Shown here: in pieces, positions 33,901-45,330 of the stretch
How positions within the stretch are numbered: the stretch's first letter is position 1
How the letters are laid out: every line of letters begins with the position of its first letter
NCBI GenBank assembly: GCA_006384855.1
Contig: VCJN01000509.1
Span: forward strand, 1-64,000
DNA length: 64,000 nt
Direction of reading: 5' to 3'
Source of the DNA: Tetraselmis striata
Taxonomy: Eukaryota > Chlorophyta > Chlorodendrophyceae > Chlorodendrales > Chlorodendraceae
Made by a program: the position numbers and the translations under genes
Notes under the pieces: generated by a model
The model's input: the letters and a program-made list of their open reading frames with translations, nothing else
Databases searched by the model: none
What the model was told of the DNA's origin: nothing

Positions 33901-34808
33901 GGAAAGGGCGGCGGATAGGGAGGGGGGGGAGGGGGCGTACGGGTTGACAAATCTCGTGGCGCTGGAGCTGTGCATCCGGCGGCGCGCGTCCGCGAGCTTG
34001 AGCGGCGTCTTGGGGAAGGACGCCTCCTTGAAGTCGCGCGTGGTGACCATCATCAGGTTCTTCCACAGCCGTTCGTCCTCCTGCTCGTCGACCACGCCGA
34101 CGGTGGAGCTGGAGCGCTCCTCGTGCAGCGGGTCGTTGCTAATATGCGCGCTGCGCTGCGGCTTCATTTGCCTGGTATCCCAAGGCACGGCACAGTTCAG
34201 GCAAAAAAAGACGAATTGTAAAAAATAAAAAACAAAATGCATTTTCTCTGGGTGGCAGGCCATCCCATGAGGCATCAGCCGGGTGGGGGGGGGGGGGGGG
34301 GGGATAATCTCACAGCGCCCGTTGACTCTCTGCCTCCGCCTCCATCTTGTCGCGCCACAGGCGGGGCAACGAGGGCTTGAGCTGCAAGCACACCGGTGAT
34401 TTATGTCCAATTATGAAGAGGAACATAGGAAGGACTGGATGATGCGACGGCGCGGGATGAGGGCGCGCTCACGTCCTCAAACTGGCCCATCGAGACGTAA
34501 GCCTTCCCAAAGGACGACCAAACCCCGCGCTGGTCCTTGGCCCCGTGCTGCGCCGCGTCCTGGATGGCCCTCAGCATGCGTATCTTGCCCTCCGCGTCCG
34601 TGTCCTCCGGCCCCACGCGCCGCTTGGCATCATCCGCCGTGCGCACTTGCCGTCCGCCCGGCTTGCGCATCAGCTCCTTGAACAGCGGGTTCCCCTTTAT
34701 CGCCGACATCTCCTTCTTCTGGTCCCGCAGCATAAGCTTGAGCTGGAGTGTCTTGTCCAGCTCCATCCGCCCCGTGCGGTCCCGGTTGACCACCATGCGG
34801 TCGCTCAT
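30998..34808 (-). CDS. uncharacterised five-exon protein, about 580 residues, with one frameshift
   Basis: Exons (minus): 34808-34473, 34381-34314, 34171-33941, 32737-32506, 31865-30998 (stop TAA). All introns are GT-AG and all phases agree. The product is hydrophilic. Exon 1 is charged ([40 protein letters not shown]). Exon 3 has [20 protein letters not shown]. Exon 4 has [15 protein letters not shown] and a Pro/Ala-rich linker. Exon 5 has a mostly helical domain ([39 protein letters not shown]) and a basic tail. There is no signal peptide or membrane span. The last exon has a +1 shift near 31594-31595, where one base too many in a two-base A run (plus strand) breaks one continuous frame. 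No known family was recognised; a cytosolic scaffold or axonemal role is possible but unsupported. Confidence 0.75.
32868..33012. repeat. TA/TATC-rich microsatellite inside an intron
   Basis: Runs of (TATC)n, (TA)n and ATATGTATG-type sequence in the long third intron (33940-32738) of the uncharacterised gene. Confidence 0.9.
33095..33385. repeat. foldback/inverted repeat with AT-rich loop inside an intron
   Basis: The left arm (about 33095-33205) and right arm (about 33290-33385) are reverse complements. Shared blocks, read on the right arm, are TATGATGCCGCCGGCGACTG, CGGAAGGGAGG, TTGAAACCGGTT, AGTTGAGCGCGGTGTTTAA and GTAGCCGCTTA. The loop is a (TATATG)n microsatellite. It lies wholly within the intron 33940-32738, so it should form a long hairpin in that pre-mRNA. 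Confidence 0.8.
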
Positions 34809-36110
34809 GGGGGGAAATCGGCCCTCCCCCAGAGCCCGAGGTGCACTACGCAGTGCCCGGCCCCGAGCGAGCGCACGGCCGTGCCGCTGCCACAGGCGGA
34901 TTTTTTGGACGCTGCCCGCAACCCGCTCCTGCTGTATGGCAGATCCCCGGTGTATCCAGAGAATTTTTCACCAAACTTCTCTGGGTTGGGGGGGGGGGGG
35001 GGGGGGGGGGGGGCGGGGGGGGCGGCTAGCTGCTGCTCCCCGCCAGCGGCGGCATGCTCGGCGGTGGTGCCTGCAGTACGGCTCCCGGAACAGTACTTAA
35101 CGTAATATATCTGTTGCGCCGAGTTCACTCGCGCAGGGACGAGCGCGCGAGTATGCTGCAACGCGCCTGCTACCGAATGGTGGCCGCCACACGCGGGGGT
35201 TCGCGCTGCCCAGCTAGGGCCCAGGAGCAAATTCTACCAATGCGGGCGACAGAAGTGCGCTTGCTCAAGGCTGCTCGATATCCCTCTTCCAGCAGGGGGG
35301 AGGGGTTGCCGTTGGTCGTGCTGGTGGAACTGCAGCAGCGAAACGAGATGCGCGCGTGACATGTCATCTGCCTGAAGCCCCTCCGCCTCTCGTCCGACGA
35401 TGACACGCGACGAAGTACTGGTACCGGCGGTACGACGAGTACCCGTGCGGGCGCAGATAAATATTACTCGCGCGCGTTTTGATTGCCCGTCTGATAGCGA
35501 CCACAATGACGATTGTGCATTACGATAAAATGCGAATCTTTAACGGTAATAAAGAGTGATTTTCGTAGTCTCGTATAGTAGAGCGACCATGCGCAGCAGT
35601 GCTACAGGTACCAGGTAGCAGCGCGCTTTTTTAGCAGCGCGCCGCGCCGCGTCTCCGTCGTGCTACGAGGGAAACTGCGACTCACTTGCTCGTCGACACT
35701 GTCATCTATACAGACAGTTAGTGCTGGTACGGACAGGTAGTAGCAGGATTAAGTAGACCCGTAGTAGATCTTGTAGATCACCCTGTAGTAGACCCCATAC
35801 TTGCTCCCAGTATACCCTACATGAGTACATGCCGGCGCGCGGCGACGCGGTGTACGAGCAATAATGCAGTATACTGAAATATCGTGTAAATTTCGTTTTG
35901 TTTCTGTTTTCTTGCTCCGTCAACCTACGACGAGGACGACGACGCGCGCACTGTTGACCGGACGCGCGGCGCTGTGAGCAGGTGCGTGAAGGCGACGGCC
36001 AGCACCAACTGCAATGCACTCCCCGACCCGGCAGCACCATCAGCCCGGCCGTCAGTAGCCAGTCACCCGCTCCCACCCGCCTCGCATCCCTCAAACCCGG
36101 CGCTCCCAAG
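34809..36110. other. divergent intergenic region between two genes
   Basis: Lies between the minus-strand uncharacterised gene and the plus-strand DCC gene, so it should hold both promoters. A G run is at about 34988-35012. No other gene is supported. Confidence 0.45.
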
Positions 36111-37176
36111 ATGTCGGATCAGGCGGTGCTGCTGATTGATGGCGACTGCGTGCTGTGCTCCGGCTTTGTGAAGTTCCTGTTGGCGCGCGGCTGCCCCTCC
36201 AACGTGTTCTTCGAGACGCAGCAGTCGGACCGCGGCGCGCAGCTGCTGGAGATGACGGTGCGCGACCTTGGGCAGGCTGGTGGACAGCATGGGGATCTGG
36301 GGAGGGAATTGTCTTTTGCCTCCACGTTGGCCCGTTGCGGGGGGGTGGGGGGATGGGGGGGGGCACCGGCGGCTGTTCGGCGAAAAGGGCACGCGCCGAC
36401 AGTACTCGCCGGCGGTTCGTACAGCCTCTTCATCCTGGCTGTGCGGGAGAATCCACACCGCGCAGTGGGGCGCCTGACGGCGCGGCGTCCGCGTGTACGT
36501 GCGGCGAGCAGGGTATGCCGGTGGACCTGAGCACGGTGGTGCTGGTGGAGAAGACGACCGGACCGAATGGGCCGATTACGACCGGCTACACCAAGTGACT
36601 CCCCCCCCCCTTCTCCTCCTCGACCCTTTTACCCCCCTCACCGCCCCCCCCCCCCCCCCCCCCTGGCTCTTTCCTCCCACCCTCTACCAGTAGCGCTTCC
36701 TCGTAACAGCACGGGTAGCCATTGCTAACCAGACGGAGCCCCCCCCCCCCCCCCCCCCCCGTCCTTTCATCGTGGCTGTTTCAGGTCCACCGCGGTGCTG
36801 CGCCTGCTCAAGATGTTCCCGTGCCCCTACAGCGCGCTCTACCCCTTTGTCTTGGTGCCGCCCATGATCCGGGACATGTGCTACGACCTGGGTGAGAGCC
36901 CTTCTGCTCTGAGGGCGGCACCCCCTACCACCCAAGATACAATGGGGGGTTGCTGATTGCTGTGCTCCAGATCGCCAGCGCAGATTGCCAATTGACATCG
37001 CAGCATCCACCCCGATTGGCATCGCCCCCAGAGCCACTGATTCCCTCCTCCCCCCCCCTCGGCCTCCTCGCCCGATAGTCGCGAAGAACAGGTTTCGGCT
37101 CTTTGGCAAGACGGAGGCATGCGGCCTGCCGGACGTGGCCACCCGGAAGCGCCTGAACCGCTGGCTGGACGCATGA
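36111..37176 (+). CDS. DCC-family (DUF393) thiol-disulfide-oxidoreductase-like protein
   Basis: Exons (plus): 36111-36257, 36512-36594, 36785-36891, 37079-37176; 144 residues. The family's defining motif appears at once: VLLIDGDCVLCSGFVKFLL (about residues 6-24), with the DxDCxLC cysteine pair expected to be redox-active. Next come DLSTVVLVEK, PYSALYPFVLVPPMIRD and the C-terminal signature NRFRLFGKTEACGLPD. Length and motif order match stand-alone DCC proteins of bacteria and plastid-bearing eukaryotes. The biochemical role of the family is poorly known. No clear transit peptide is present on this start (ATG in context CCCAAGATGTC). C runs near 36643-36663, 36740-36760 and 37051-37058 lie upstream of the acceptors at 36784 and 37078. 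Confidence 0.92.
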
Positions 37177-38475
37177 GCGGGCATGGGCGGCGCGGCACAG
37201 AGCCCGGGATCGCCGGGAGCCCGACTATGTCTGCCCTTACCAATCAGGCGCCGCGACAGCGAGCGTGGACAGCCAAATAACTTGCCTGATGGTCTGACTC
37301 CAGCGTACACGCAAAACCACGCCGCGCTCTGCGTGTGGAATGCCGAGTCCCCTCTTGCGCGCCCTATTCGGCGCAGCTCTCGATTGTATTACTACCTACC
37401 ACCCATGGACACCTACTACTGCAGTAATGCAGTGAACACCCGTACCCCAGAGCATCAGGCCCCATGCCGCTGTGAGAGGCGTTCACTGTTGTAATCACCG
37501 CGCTTCCATCTCTCAGCTCCCCGATCCCCAGCCGGGGCTGGCTCAGAGCGGGGAGCAGGCTGGCATAACAAGGCGACATGCGACACCCAAGGCGGTGCCA
37601 CCATCGCCGCCCAGTGCCTGTGCCGCCATTGCTGTGCCACGCAGGCGGCGTCCCTCCGGGGAGCGCGGAATCCCTACCTCCGCATGAGCGCTCTCCGTAA
37701 ACTCCTCGGGGCCCTGGTCATCTCACCCCATCCGGCGCTTTGGCCGGCGGGCAGCGGCGCTGCCAACCCCAGCTCACATCACAACCTGCGCACACGCTCT
37801 GTGAAGAGCACGATTCCGCAGAAGCCCTTCCCATTTGGACACACTTTCACAGATCCAGATGCGAGGCGGTCAGAAACTTTGGTAATCCGGCTTCCCATGC
37901 CCACCACGACTCCTCCTTCAGGTACAGTCAGGTTGGGGTATGCAGCAACCTGTGAAAACCGCGAGTGCTGCCTCGGGGCATCGGCAGCCCTCGAAGACTT
38001 GGGGAGGGAAGGGGGGGTCCCTTGAGGTTCAAGCTTTGGGTCATTGATATGGAGAACAGAGCCACACAGACCGGGAGCCCATCAGTAGCCGCATGATGTG
38101 TGTTGACGCCATGGGTCCATATCTGTAAGTGATGTCGCGTGGTGGGTGCGAGGGCGAGGGGGGGGGGGGGGGGGGGGTTGGGGCCAACTTGACCTTTGGG
38201 TAGCGACAGTAGGGTTTGAAACCCTGAACGGCCAGAATGCGTAGATCACAATCATAATAATAACAGGAATTCACGCCATGGGGCGCATCGCGCCATCACC
38301 GTCTCCTCCGAGCGGCTGAGGCTGTTTCTAACTGCAAAGCTGTGGCGTGGCTTCACAAGGCGCAGGGTGCCACCGCTCAGTCGCCAACCTCCTCTTCAGG
38401 GGCGTGTCAAATCGCCGAGATGGAGGACAGGCTATCATGTCTGTCGTGGCGGCAGCGGGTGCCGCCGGGGCCTCG
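37177..38475. other. convergent intergenic region, no gene recognised
   Basis: Lies between the 3' ends of the DCC (plus) and GH16 (minus) genes. It includes a G run at about 38158-38177. No coding evidence. Confidence 0.45.
37490..37494 (+). promoter_or_regulatory. candidate polyadenylation signal TGTAA (DCC gene)
   Basis: TGTAA 314 nt after the DCC stop codon. UGUAA is the usual poly(A) signal in many chlorophytes. The distance is long and the motif is short, so support is weak. Confidence 0.3.
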
Positions 38476-41400
38476 TCAGCCTGCCTGCTTGTACACCCGC
38501 ACATGGCGCAGCGCCCAGTAGGCGTCTCGGAACGCCTGTGGCTGCTCGCGCACGTAGCCGTCGCACGAGGGGCCCTTCATGAGGCAGCCGGCGATGGGCC
38601 AGGAGGCGCCCGCCCAGTCGCCGCAGAAGGTGAGGTTGATCACGACGCGCAGCTCGCCGAAGGTCTCCGGGGGGCAGTTCTGCCCGAAGGGGAAGTACGC
38701 CATGGGCAGCCCCCAGGTGTGCGGCTGCGGCCTGCGAGCACCTCCAGGTGTCACCAATCGAGACATGTTCCCCGCAACAGTGGAAAGTATGCAACACACA
38801 TGGTACATCAGGACACACACTCCATGCATAGGTGTGTGTGTGTGTGATGGATACATGACAATGAGATAAAGAAACAATAATCTTAAAATTAGTCAATAAT
38901 AACAGTGACCGAGAAGATAGCACAAACGCATTTGGCTACATCACCTACACTCAAATATATGCAATATGTCCTAATGATTTGACTAAGGTTATATGCGTAA
39001 TTTAACAACGATTAAGTTTTGTGAGATGAATATGCTATGGTCGAAGCGATTATTGCGACACGCGGCCGCGCGCGCGGAACGAAACACAAGTCGACTAAAT
39101 GTACAATGGCCCAAAAAGAACCAAGGAGATGGTTGCCGGGGAGAGGTGGGTGAAGGGCGGGGGGACGGGGGTCTCACGACTCGCAGCGCAGGTCCTCAGG
39201 GATGCATTGCCGCTTGAACACCCACACGCGGATGCCGGTGTCGTCCCAGAGGGTAGCGTACACGCCGCCCCCGTCCTCGTTCCATGCGCCGCCGAAGGTG
39301 CGGTCGGGGAAACCCAGGCTGCAGCCCTGGTTGGGCCCCTGCCCCCACGCCTGCGACCAGCGCAGCCACGGCTCCGCTCAGGCTGGGCTGAAGAGCTGAG
39401 ACTGATGTACAAAGAACTGATGTGCTACGAACTGACGCCGATATGTACCGCCATTTTAGGACCACTCGGCGATGACCCGGCTGCCGATCCTTGTTGGTCG
39501 TGCGCACCGGTAGTGCGGCGAGCAGCGCTTACAGGCTGACGCCCTTGTACGCGCGCGTCAAATACGAATCGTGTACGGCGGCCCATTCATGATTGACGAA
39601 TACGACGTACGACGCATTAATGCACGACTGGGACCGCCGTGCTGCGACGTCAGTACCTTTACAGGTGAAGGCCCGTAGCCGAGGGACATGCCTTGGCCTT
39701 CAAAGGGCGACGGGACAAGCCCACCCTGTGCGGGTTCCGGGCCGCGACCCCGTACGTGTATACAGCAGACCACATGACACTGGCCTGGTTACTGGTGTTC
39801 TCAAAATAATAATATGCCGACCTTGGCGACATCCCCGTTGACAGAATGTCGAAGTCAGACATGGTCATTTTTAGGCTTAAAACAACCATCACGGTATACT
39901 GTACTCTGAATGGGTGGGGGTCAGGCTACTGCGGGGCACGGAGTCGGTGTTTAATACCACACGGTTGCTAGCCGAATAACAACTGCTACCCCCCCCACCA
40001 CCACCATCACAGGTTCATTCCCCGTGTGAACACATCAAACCTCATCGTGTTGTGTATACTTCCCAAAATCCAAGTCAGTCTCACTGTCATTGCGGAGAGG
40101 GCACATTGGGGGGGGAAGGGGTGGGGGGGGGGGCATAGATGGCGGTCACTGGGACGGGTGGCGCACGTTCACATCGCAGTTGTCCGCTGACTTGGCCGAC
40201 AGGGCGATGTTCCAGCTTCCCTGGGGGGCATCACCAGAAAGGAAACTTACCCTGGCCGTGTTGATATTAGTTGCCTGCTGGAACGCGGTAGCGGGAGGAG
40301 CAAGCAAGGGGGCTGTGCGCGGGGGGGGGGATAAGGCGACGGGGTTGGGGGGGGGGGCGGGGGGGAGGGGGACGCTGCCAACCTGGAAGCTGTCCGTGGG
40401 GGTACCCGCCATGGTGCAGCCATTCCCCGTGTGCAGCGCCGCTGCGTTGTGCGATGTCCGGTGGACGCCCTCCATGATGTCGATCTGCGGCGATGGCGGG
40501 ACGGATGCCAGCGCTCAGTGCCATGCTTCAGGGTGTTCCTCTCATTTGGAAACGCAATAATCCGGCTCTCCACATATGCTTTAAATCCCTGCTAGTATTT
40601 TTTTTCACCCCCCGGGACAGGACTGGCAACAGTGAAACCTTTGCAGCGTCTGTACAACGGCCGTTTGGGCAGCGATCCAGTTATACATATGGAAAGCCCT
40701 GGAAAAAAAGCGGGTAAGCTTGACCCAGCCGCCAGTGAGCTCATTTATCGACACACTTCGCCCATGTTTACTGCTACAGCCCACATAATGATTACATAAT
40801 GAGGGTATTGGGTTTCGTAAATACTCATAAATATTCATAAATACAAATCTCTATAGTAAAATATGTGGACGACTGGTGTAGAACTATGCGGTATAGACAA
40901 ATAACCGATAAGCAGCATTACATTAACACTGACTGTATGTAGTATGTACACTACAGGTACCTGCCGTTTGAGGAGTGGTGTAGCACCCACACATCAAGTC
41001 TATCTATTATTATTACAATAACCGCGCAGCATCGCGCCATGTCTAAGGTAGTTTCGCGAACGGAATGATGTAAATCACGAATAACAGGCGGAGAACAAAC
41101 GGTGCGCGTCCTTCTACACGCAGAGTCGCCCCGGCAAGTGTGCACATGCGCCCTTTCCGGCAATGTGCGCAAGTGTAGCCTTGCCAGACGGAGGGGGTTG
41201 AAGGTGCGGAAACCGTAGACCACCTCCCACGGCCGGAAACAGTGGCACCTATGCTCTCACAGAAAATCCCGCGACGTGGCAGATGAGGTTAGTGTCCCAA
41301 GCGCCACCATTGGGGCTACCCGTATTGTCGCACACACCACACTCATCTCCACTGCCGCTCCGCGCGATCAGCCCGTCTTGTTGGTTCGATTGTGCTGGGA

Positions 41401-43817
41401 GCGGAGGTGGCAGGGCGCAGGGGCCCATCCTGCTTCTACTGGGCTGGCCCCACTCGCGATACCGGTACGCGGTGCTAGGCCGGGTACCGCTGCGGAGCAT
41501 GGGCGTCAGATCCTACATGCCGCTGCGCAGTACTTATATTATACGAGGTTGCCTATGGTTGGATGATGGGCAGGGGGGGGGGGGGGGGGGTCCACCCCTG
41601 AAAGGAGACCTCTACTGTTTGCCTACCCGATGCGGAGCCGCCTAAGCAGGAGTACGTCGCTATATCGTTTATATCGTCGCTATGTCCTGGTCTAACCCTT
41701 CAACCACCTTCGTTGTAATTGCCTAAATGAAAACTGATGTCATACCAATCAACGCCCCCCGGGGGGCGGGGGGGGGGGGGGGTGGGGAAGGGGGCAGGTA
41801 GGGCGGGGTGATGGCTGCCGCCACCTCGCCGTTGTCCGGCCACGAGTCGCCGTACATCCAGAACGCAGGCCACACCCCGCACCTGCGGGCATCGAGGGCA
41901 TTACTCAGCAAAGGGCCCTCGGCAAGCGTCACGAGCTTGCAGCAAAGAATCCCGGTGCATAGGCGCTACACCATGCCGCATAATCTGAGGCGATATAATC
42001 TGCCATTCGCGGCGTTCCGTTCGGGTATGTAAAGTCATTGATGCACGCGGTAGATTGGCTCCTCACATCGTGGCTTGGCCTCATTCACCTGATGAATCGA
42101 TCGACCACGGCCAAGCAACTGCCTGATACATCGGATACAGAAAAGCTCGATTTATTTTTTGGGTTCGAAAGATTGACGCGCCGGATAACTCACTGGGTAC
42201 CCGAGGGGTCAATGCATGTGATGCGTCGGCAACTAAAGTTTGACAATATGTTCTGCTCTGCGCCTTCAATCAGCGCAGAGCAGATTCAAAAGATTCAAAA
42301 GATTGAAAAAAAATGTAAATGATTGATGTGGGACGTTATCGTCAGCGCGAGTCCGTCCCACCCCCCCCCCCCCCCCTTCCCAAGACTGCTTGTGGGTCGC
42401 AGCTAGTTGAATCATGGGCTGGCAGGGGCGTCCGAGGTTCAAAGCAGGCACCCCAGGCGCACCCGGTTGGCATGTGCACCGAGTCCAGCACGAAGAGGCC
42501 CTGGTAGAACCGCTCCTTGGACTCGATGCGCACCGAGTCGCGCCCCCGGGCGCCGGCGCCCACCCTGCATGAGGACAGCGGTCTCAACTCGCGGGGCTGG
42601 TTAGGACAGCCGGGCCGTATTAGCGCCCCCCCTTGGCGGTCATTGTTTATATCGGAGGAAGGGGTGGGCGGGAGGGCAGAGGGGGGGGGGGGGGGTGACA
42701 TCAAGGACGCTTCCGCCAATAGTCGAGGGGTACTATGTCAACAAGTACAGCCACATGGCGATTCGAAGAGGAACACGGCTTGAGCGGAGGAGAGCAGCAT
42801 GTCAGGTCATCATGCTGGGATTCGATTCCATTTGTTTGAACAGTGGTGGGGCGCGGGGGGGGGGGGGGGGAGGAGGACATGGCCCGGCCAAGTGTAGACC
42901 AGCTGACCTGTTGGTGTTGTCGGTTTCTAGATACCATAGCCCCGAGGCCGCGTCGTAGTACGTGAGGTTGGCAGCCGCTGCAGCTTCGCGACTCACATAA
43001 TTCACCGTCCCCTGCGAACGGGGGGCAATGCGGCCAGAGGGAGTGGGGGGCACATCAGCTACAAGCGGCTGAGGACTGCGCAGCACCATCGAGGAGTTGT
43101 CATGTGACGTTGCCAACGAGAAGCCACCGAGGTACGAACAGGTTTAAGCCAATGCAGAGATTACTCTGGGAGGGGGGGGGAGCGCTCACGTGCGTCGGGT
43201 CATCGAAGGTCATGAACTCCCAGTTGCTCAGGAAATCGGGGCCCGAGTAGTCTGCGTGCAGCTGAAAGGAACGCGGCTCTGTATACCCCGGGATGGGAGA
43301 GGGTCATCCACAACGCGGCAGCAGGGGCAACTTAGATATATAGCGACTACAGGGCTCACCGAAACTTTTTGCATTCGTGATTAATTATTTAGGTTGTAGG
43401 ACTGAATATAAGGAACATGCTCTGCGGGGAAGGGCTCTCGCACTGGGGTGCAGGCATCACGTACGGCGGCGGGGCGCGGGGGGGGGGGGGCGGGGGAAGG
43501 GGGGGGGGGGGGGGGGGTGTCAGAGGATAGCCCAACCAGCGACATACGTACCCAGGAGAGAGCACGTGCCGTTGGAGGAGTCGTACAGGCCCGAGGGGCA
43601 GACGTAGGGCGCGAGCGGCGGCCGGTAGTACAGCCCGAGCGCGACCGCCAGCAGCGCCAGCAGCGCGAGCAGCGCCGCGCAACAAACGCCGGCCGCCCGC
43701 CGCCGGTCGCACCGGCCACGGCGCCGCCTGCCGTTCTTGGCGCCAGCGAGCCCGCCGATGGGTGCTTCCGACTCCTGCACGGCAGCCGTTGCAACGTTGC
43801 AACGTCGCTCGCTGAGG
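38476..43817 (-). CDS. GH16 beta-glucanase-like enzyme with N-terminal membrane anchor
   Basis: Predicted to cleave or remodel 1,3(4)-beta-glucans at the cell surface. Exons (minus): about 43817-43552, 43251-43190, 43011-42908, 42564-42463, 41882-41825, 40484-40383, 40220-40167, 39371-39178, 38731-38476 (stop TGA); about 400 residues plus an unresolved N-terminus. Exon 1 has a basic stretch (GRRRRGRCDRRRA) then a hydrophobic span (CCAALLALLALLAVALGLYY), a type II signal anchor. The fungal-type GH16 order follows: YSGPDFLSNWEFMTFDDPTH, SVRIESKERFYQGLFVLD, GVWPAFWMYGDSWPDNGE, IDIMEG, LHTGNGCTM, NCDVN, GGAWNEDGGGVYATLWDD, and INLTFCGDWAGASWP. The catalytic signature E-I-D-I-M-E is complete but split by the intron 41824-40485. 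No in-frame ATG is seen in exon 1, so one or more upstream exons are missing. Confidence 0.88.
40605..40740 (-). repeat. dispersed repeat R3, copy 2 (in GH16 intron)
   Basis: Inverted, more diverged copy of 22557-22710 and 51592-51746, with its A run at the left edge (read as T on the plus strand, about 40598-40606). It lies within the GH16 intron 41824-40485, in the sense orientation of that gene. Confidence 0.75.
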
Positions 43818-44785
43818 ATGAGAGGCAGTGTGTTACGCGCACGCGTCCCCGTGCGCTCTGCGTACGCTCAGATTTTTTTGTGTACTTTTTCCCTTGTCTT
43901 ATTCGGCGTCACCTTGAGCAGCGCCTCCTCGCCGAGCAGCGCGCCCGGGGCGTCATCGTCACCGCCTCGCTCCGGGACCGGCACAACACTCACTGCGCCG
44001 CCACGGGACACCAGCAGGCGTCTTGTCAGGGCTCATCTCGCGACGCTATACGTAACTTATCTTCCGCCTCCGGAATGCGACAGCGCGCACTGAAAAGGGC
44101 TATACGACTATGCATGTGCTGACGCCGCCGCTTTATTTTGTCGGCATGCCGACCGCCACCCCCCCCCCCCCCCCCCCCCCCCCCCGCCCCCACCACCTCG
44201 ATTTTTTTGTGCAGCCACACCCGCTGCACCTTTGTGTGCAGCCGCATCCGTTGCAAGACGACGCGGTGCGCCACCTACCTCTCCGTGAACGGCGGCCGCC
44301 CCGCGCTTCGATAGCCTCATCTGCTCCGGCACCTGGCGGCGTCCTCGGCAGCGTCAGCTCCGTCTCGGAGAGCGCCACGAAGCGGGTGGCGCTTCCCCCG
44401 TGGGCGCTGCCGGCCCGACGGAGCCGGCCAACGGGGTCCCACAGCGGCAAGGTGGGACGCCACCACATATCGCCACGTGACCCAGCCGAAGGCAGCGCGC
44501 ACGGTGCGCCACCCCTGTCGCTGAGCTCCTTGTACCGCAGCCGTGAAGGTGGTGTGCTCACATTCGCCTTCGCTCGTGACACCAGCAGCTGTCGCGAGTT
44601 AGTCGTCGCGTCGTCGTCCGGCTGGTCGTCGTATCTTGCTGGTCGTCGGCCTGCCTGCTGGTCCCGCGCTCGTACTCGTACGACAATTGAGATGTAAAAA
44701 CAGTACATTACAGTGTTTGCTCGGAAGTGGCCCCTGGCCCCTGCCGAGCTGTGCCCTGTAGTAGTCAGCCTCGTCTGTCCTCTCG
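43818..44785 (-). other. 5' region of GH16 gene; possible unassigned leader exons
   Basis: GC-rich, coding-like stretches on the minus strand at about 43917-44030 (ending LLGEEALLK before a GT donor) and about 44270-44500 (including ATG with MRLSKRGAAAVHGE before a GTAGGT donor) could be N-terminal exons of the GH16 gene, but the phases could not be joined. A C run lies at about 44160-44185. Confidence 0.35.
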
Positions 44786-45045
44786 GTAATAGTAGAGCGG
44801 TGGTCTCCTGCTCATGAGGTCCCCGGATCGATTCCCCGGCTCAGGCCATTTCAGGGCAATATCGTCCGGGCCCGTGTCCCGGGGTTACCCGGTTGATGCA
44901 TTACTCCTTCGGGGTTCGAATGAGGCAACGGTCTAAATAAATGGCTATTACTGCCAGACCTACGACTGCACTTGGCGCACGAGGTCAAGTGCTAGGCGGG
45001 CGGCTTCGGCCGATGACCCAGGGCAAACTTAACTTTACTTTTAGT
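44786..45045 (+). mobile_element. tRNA-derived SINE, copy C (near full length)
   Basis: Plus-strand order: a tRNA-like head (TAGTAGAGCGGTGGTCTC as A box region, GGATCGATTCC as B box), GGCAATATCGTCCGGGCCCG, CCCGGTTGATGCATTA, TTCGGGGTTCGAATGAGGCA, the core GAGGTCAAGTGCTAGG...CTTCGGCCGATG and the tail AACTTAACTTTACTTTTAG. It gives the clearest view of the family's full structure. Confidence 0.8.
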
Positions 45046-45224
45046 CTTAGCCAGTTTGAGGTGCCCGGCGAAAGCTTTATCGATATTCGATAATATCGAA
45101 GAACAGCCATTACCTTAGATATGACTTCTACTCCTCTGGCTTAATAGCGCAGGGCGAGGTGGGCGGCGGGAGCGATTACAACGCCGTAACTGAGCCGGAT
45201 CTTGCAGCAAACCTTCTAACTATT

Positions 45225-45330
45225 TGTAGTGGGATAGCCAGGTTCCTATGACCTTGCGGCCCACTACTACACCCTGACCTAGTGTCGCTTGATCTTATTC
45301 CTCTTCCGTCGCTCCTACGGCCGTTGCCTG
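45225..45330 (+). repeat. dispersed repeat R4, copy 1
   Basis: About 100 bp shared with 48128-48230 and 48446-48545. Blocks include GGGATAGCC, AGGTTCCTA, GCGGCCCACTA, TGTCGCTTGAT and CCTCTTCCGTCGCTC. No coding content. Confidence 0.75.

Noticed and set aside
43520-43780. GH16 start at 43780
   Set aside because: The codon there is GTG, not ATG, and the frame stays open upstream to an acceptor near 43818; a true start must lie in an upstream exon.
44110-44708. Overlapping 195- and 191-codon frames on both strands
   Set aside because: They span a C run and low-complexity sequence. Parts may be GH16 leader exons, but neither frame as a whole is supported.
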